64,000 bases of DNA from DASSUW01 sp963844205 (GTDB lineage: Bacteria; Actinomycetota; Thermoleophilia; Solirubrobacterales; Solirubrobacteraceae). A model generated the notes under the pieces. That model had not been told where the DNA came from and made no database searches. It worked only from the letters and a program-made list of their open reading frames with translations. The position numbers and the translations under genes are program-made. Positions 61,825 to 64,000 of this stretch are shown here, piece by piece; within the stretch, counting starts at the first letter, position 1; the number at the start of each line of letters is the position of its first letter. Where the stretch lies: positions 1,426,001-1,490,000 of the forward strand of contig CAWJNK010000001.1 of NCBI GenBank assembly GCA_963844205.1, in the 5' to 3' direction.

Positions 61825-63809
61825 TTAGGCGGCGGCGGGCGTCACCACGGGCTCGTGCTCGAACTTCGGCAGCCAGCCCAGACGCTTGGGCAGGTACCAG
61901 TTGCGGTTGCCGAGCAGCTTCATCGTCGCCGGGAGGAGCACGGCCCGGACGATGGTGGCGTCGATCAGGATCGCGGCAGCGAGTCCGACCCCGAGCTGCT
62001 TCATCGACTGGTTGCCGTCGGTGGCGAACATCGCGAACGTGATCACCATGACGGCGGCGGCGCTGGTGATGATGCCGGCCGTGCTCTTGATGCCGTAGGC
62101 GACCGCGTTCTCGGTGCTCATGCCCCGGTCAACGGCCTCGCGGATCCGGCTGAGGACGAACACGTGGTAGTCCATCGAAAGCCCGAACAGGATCACGAAG
62201 AGGAACAGCGGGAGCCACGGGGCGATGCCGCCGACGGAGTTGAAGCCCAGCAGCTTCTCGCCGTGCCCGTCCTGGAAGACGAGCGTGAGGATGCCGTAGG
62301 CCGAGCCGACCGACAGCAGGTTGAGCACGATCGCCTTGATCGGCACCACGATCGAGCGGAACGTGACCAACAGCAGGACGAACGCCAGGCTGAGCACGAA
62401 GCCGAACACGATCGGCAGGTGCGACTTCATCGTGTCGAGGAAGTCCTTCGACCATGCCGTCCTGCCGCTCGTGGCGATCTCCACGCCGTCGAGCTTGCCG
62501 ACGGTCGCCGGGACCACCTCGTCGCGCAGGACCTCGAGCGACTGGTTGGAGGCGGCGTCGGTGCCCGTGCCGTCGATCGCCAGCGACACGACGGCGACCG
62601 TCTTGTCGGGGCTGACCTCGACGAACGTGGGCTCGTGCAGGCGCCCGGTCGCGATCGCCTTCTCCTGGAGGTCGGCGATGGCGGCCTTGACCTCGGGCGT
62701 CGTGACGTCCCTAGCCTTGATGATCGTCGTCGCCGGGACGCTGCCGCCCGGGAACGCGGCGTCGATGCGGTCCAGGGTCTGCATGATCGGCTGGCTGCGG
62801 GACATGCCCTCGGTGCCGGGCTCCTTGAACTGCATGTCGAGCGCGGGGATCGACAGCGCGAGCAGCAGGCCGCCGGCGACGATCACCGAGACCAGCGGCC
62901 GCGCCAGGACGCGGTCGAGGATCGCGCCCCACACGCGGGGCTCGCCACCGACGGCGTGACGGCGCTTGGCGACGTACGGCACGCGGCCCTTCTCCAGCCA
63001 ACCCTTCTGGCCGAGGTAGGACAGCATCGCCGGCAGGACCGTGACGGATCCGAGCATGGCCACGCCGACGACCAGGATCGTGCCGACGCCGAAGGACACG
63101 AAGATCGGGTTGCCGGAGAAGAACATGCCGCCCATAGCAGCCATCACCGTCAGTCCGGAGATCAGCACCGCCCGCCCGGAGGTGGCGGCGGCGACGTCGA
63201 GCGCGGCCTCAGCGGTCCGGCCCTTGTCCTGCTCCTCCATCATCCGGCGGAGGTAGAACATCGCGTAGTCGACGCCGACCGCGAGCCCGACGAGCAGCAC
63301 GACCTGAGCGACGGCCTCGTGGAGCTCTGCCAGCTGGCTGGCCGGCCCGAGCAGTCCCGTGGTCGCGATGACGGCGGACAGGCCCAGCAGTAGCGGCACG
63401 CCGGCAGCGACCGCGGCGCCGAAAGCCAGCAGCAGGATGAGCAGCGTGCCGCCCATCGAGAGCTGCAACGAGCGCGCCTCGTCCTTGCGCTCCTTCTCGC
63501 CAAGCGCCTTGCGCTCAGACGCGACGCCGTACTCCTCGACGCGCACCTCGGGATGCGCCTTCTGCACCGCGGCAACGGCGGCCACCGGCGCGGCAGCGAC
63601 CTCCTCCAGCTGCTCCGGCTCGTCGATCTCGCCGGGAAGCCGGAAGTTCACGACGACCGAGCGGCCGTCCCGCGAGACAGGGTCTTCTGCTGGACGCTGC
63701 CGCCGATGATGGTGGCGAGGACGACGAACAGGATCCAGCCGAGGATCGCGGTCTTGCGGTGCGAGGCGCTCCATCGGCCCGCACGTGCCGCGAGGTTGTT
63801 CGATGCCAT
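61825..63809 (-). pseudogene. MMPL/RND-type membrane transporter, frameshift and small deletion near the N-terminus
   Basis: An MMPL-family exporter of about 660 residues. The first frame from the ATG at 63809 (AAGGAGCTTGACC upstream) gives ARAGRWSASHRKTAILGWILFVVLATIIGGSVQQKTLS and breaks near base 63680. The second frame starts at SRDGRSVVVNFRLPGE and runs to 61825 with helices including VVLLVGLAVGVDYAMFYLRRMMEEQ (about 210-234) and GLSMDYHVFVLSRIREAVDRG, the paired RND Asp-containing motifs. Relatives have about 60 more residues between these parts, so there is a deletion as well as a shift. Substrate unknown. Confidence 0.78.
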
Positions 63810-63828
63810 GGTCAAGCTCCTTCCAGAA

Positions 63829-63845
63829 ATACCGAGGGGGGGTAT
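63829..63845. promoter_or_regulatory. CsoR-type operator-like site before the MMPL gene
   Basis: ATACCGAGGGGGGGTAT keeps the ATACC/GGTAT ends of CsoR sites with an uneven centre, 20 nt upstream of the minus-strand ATG at 63809. The remaining 63846-64000 has no feature I can support. Confidence 0.5.
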
Positions 63846-64000
63846 CCTGAAGACTCCCAGCCAATGGCGGCGACGCCTATGCGGTCTCCCTGCGTCCTCG
63901 GGTACGGGCACCGGCCCGCAAGCCGGCGGCGCAACCGACCGCTTCAAGGTGCGGAGAGCCGCACCAGCGCTACGCCGCGCTGATGCCTGGAGTCAGCCCC

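Overview
The window is very GC-rich, with the short spacers, GTG/TTG starts and ATGA/GTGA stop-start overlaps of a high-GC actinobacterium. Protein style (large LuxR ATPases, DevS-like GAF kinase, copper nitrite reductase, many universal stress proteins) is compatible with Thermoleophilia/Solirubrobacterales, but that placement is inference; no rRNA or other phylogenetic marker is present.

Layout. 1-16.9 kb: end of a cytochrome bd operon (cydA tail, cydB), a type II NADH dehydrogenase, a histidine kinase/response regulator pair preceded by GGGG..CCCC palindromes, a small membrane protein, a universal stress protein, two CPA2-type antiporters, a large LuxR ATPase regulator, and a mixed set (cupin, flavodoxin, phosphotransferase, ankyrin remnant, HTH-ClpN regulator, msrA). 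17-35.8 kb: an anaerobic/nitrogen-oxide island: narGHJI-narK, nirK, three paralogous FAD oxidoreductases, ZIP transporter, CBS protein, universal stress protein, flavodoxin, a DevS-like double-GAF kinase, a degenerate kinase and a NarL/DevR-type regulator. Seven copies of a 16-nt motif (consensus TGCGGGnwnCYACGGA) sit just upstream of these genes. The whole resembles, in logic, the mycobacterial DosR/DevR dormancy regulon but with a different operator. This is the strongest candidate for a new regulatory system here.

35.9-50.5 kb: accessory DNA with partial duplications: two epoxide hydrolase + thioredoxin-like cassettes in inverted orientation (one truncated), a LuxR ATPase regulator coupled to a sugar-type ABC importer, truncated exoD, a VOC gene with an internal deletion, a chimeric YccA fragment, a second nearly identical msrA with a 1-nt insertion, and a 3' half tRNA-His beside an integrase tail, which marks an old integration boundary.

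50.6-64 kb: a copper/metal island (multicopper oxidase with tandem heavy-metal-binding domains, CsoR, CopZ, two copper-type P-type ATPases, an MFS exporter and an MMPL transporter) with CsoR-type operators. Nearly every larger gene here carries single-base frameshifts while its protein sequence is otherwise intact, so consensus errors are at least as likely as genuine decay.

Working together, the genes describe a cell prepared for low oxygen: a high-affinity bd oxidase and NDH-2, membrane nitrate reductase with its transporter, nitrite reduction to NO, redox flavoproteins and stress proteins, under two-component control, plus a transferred metal-resistance block.
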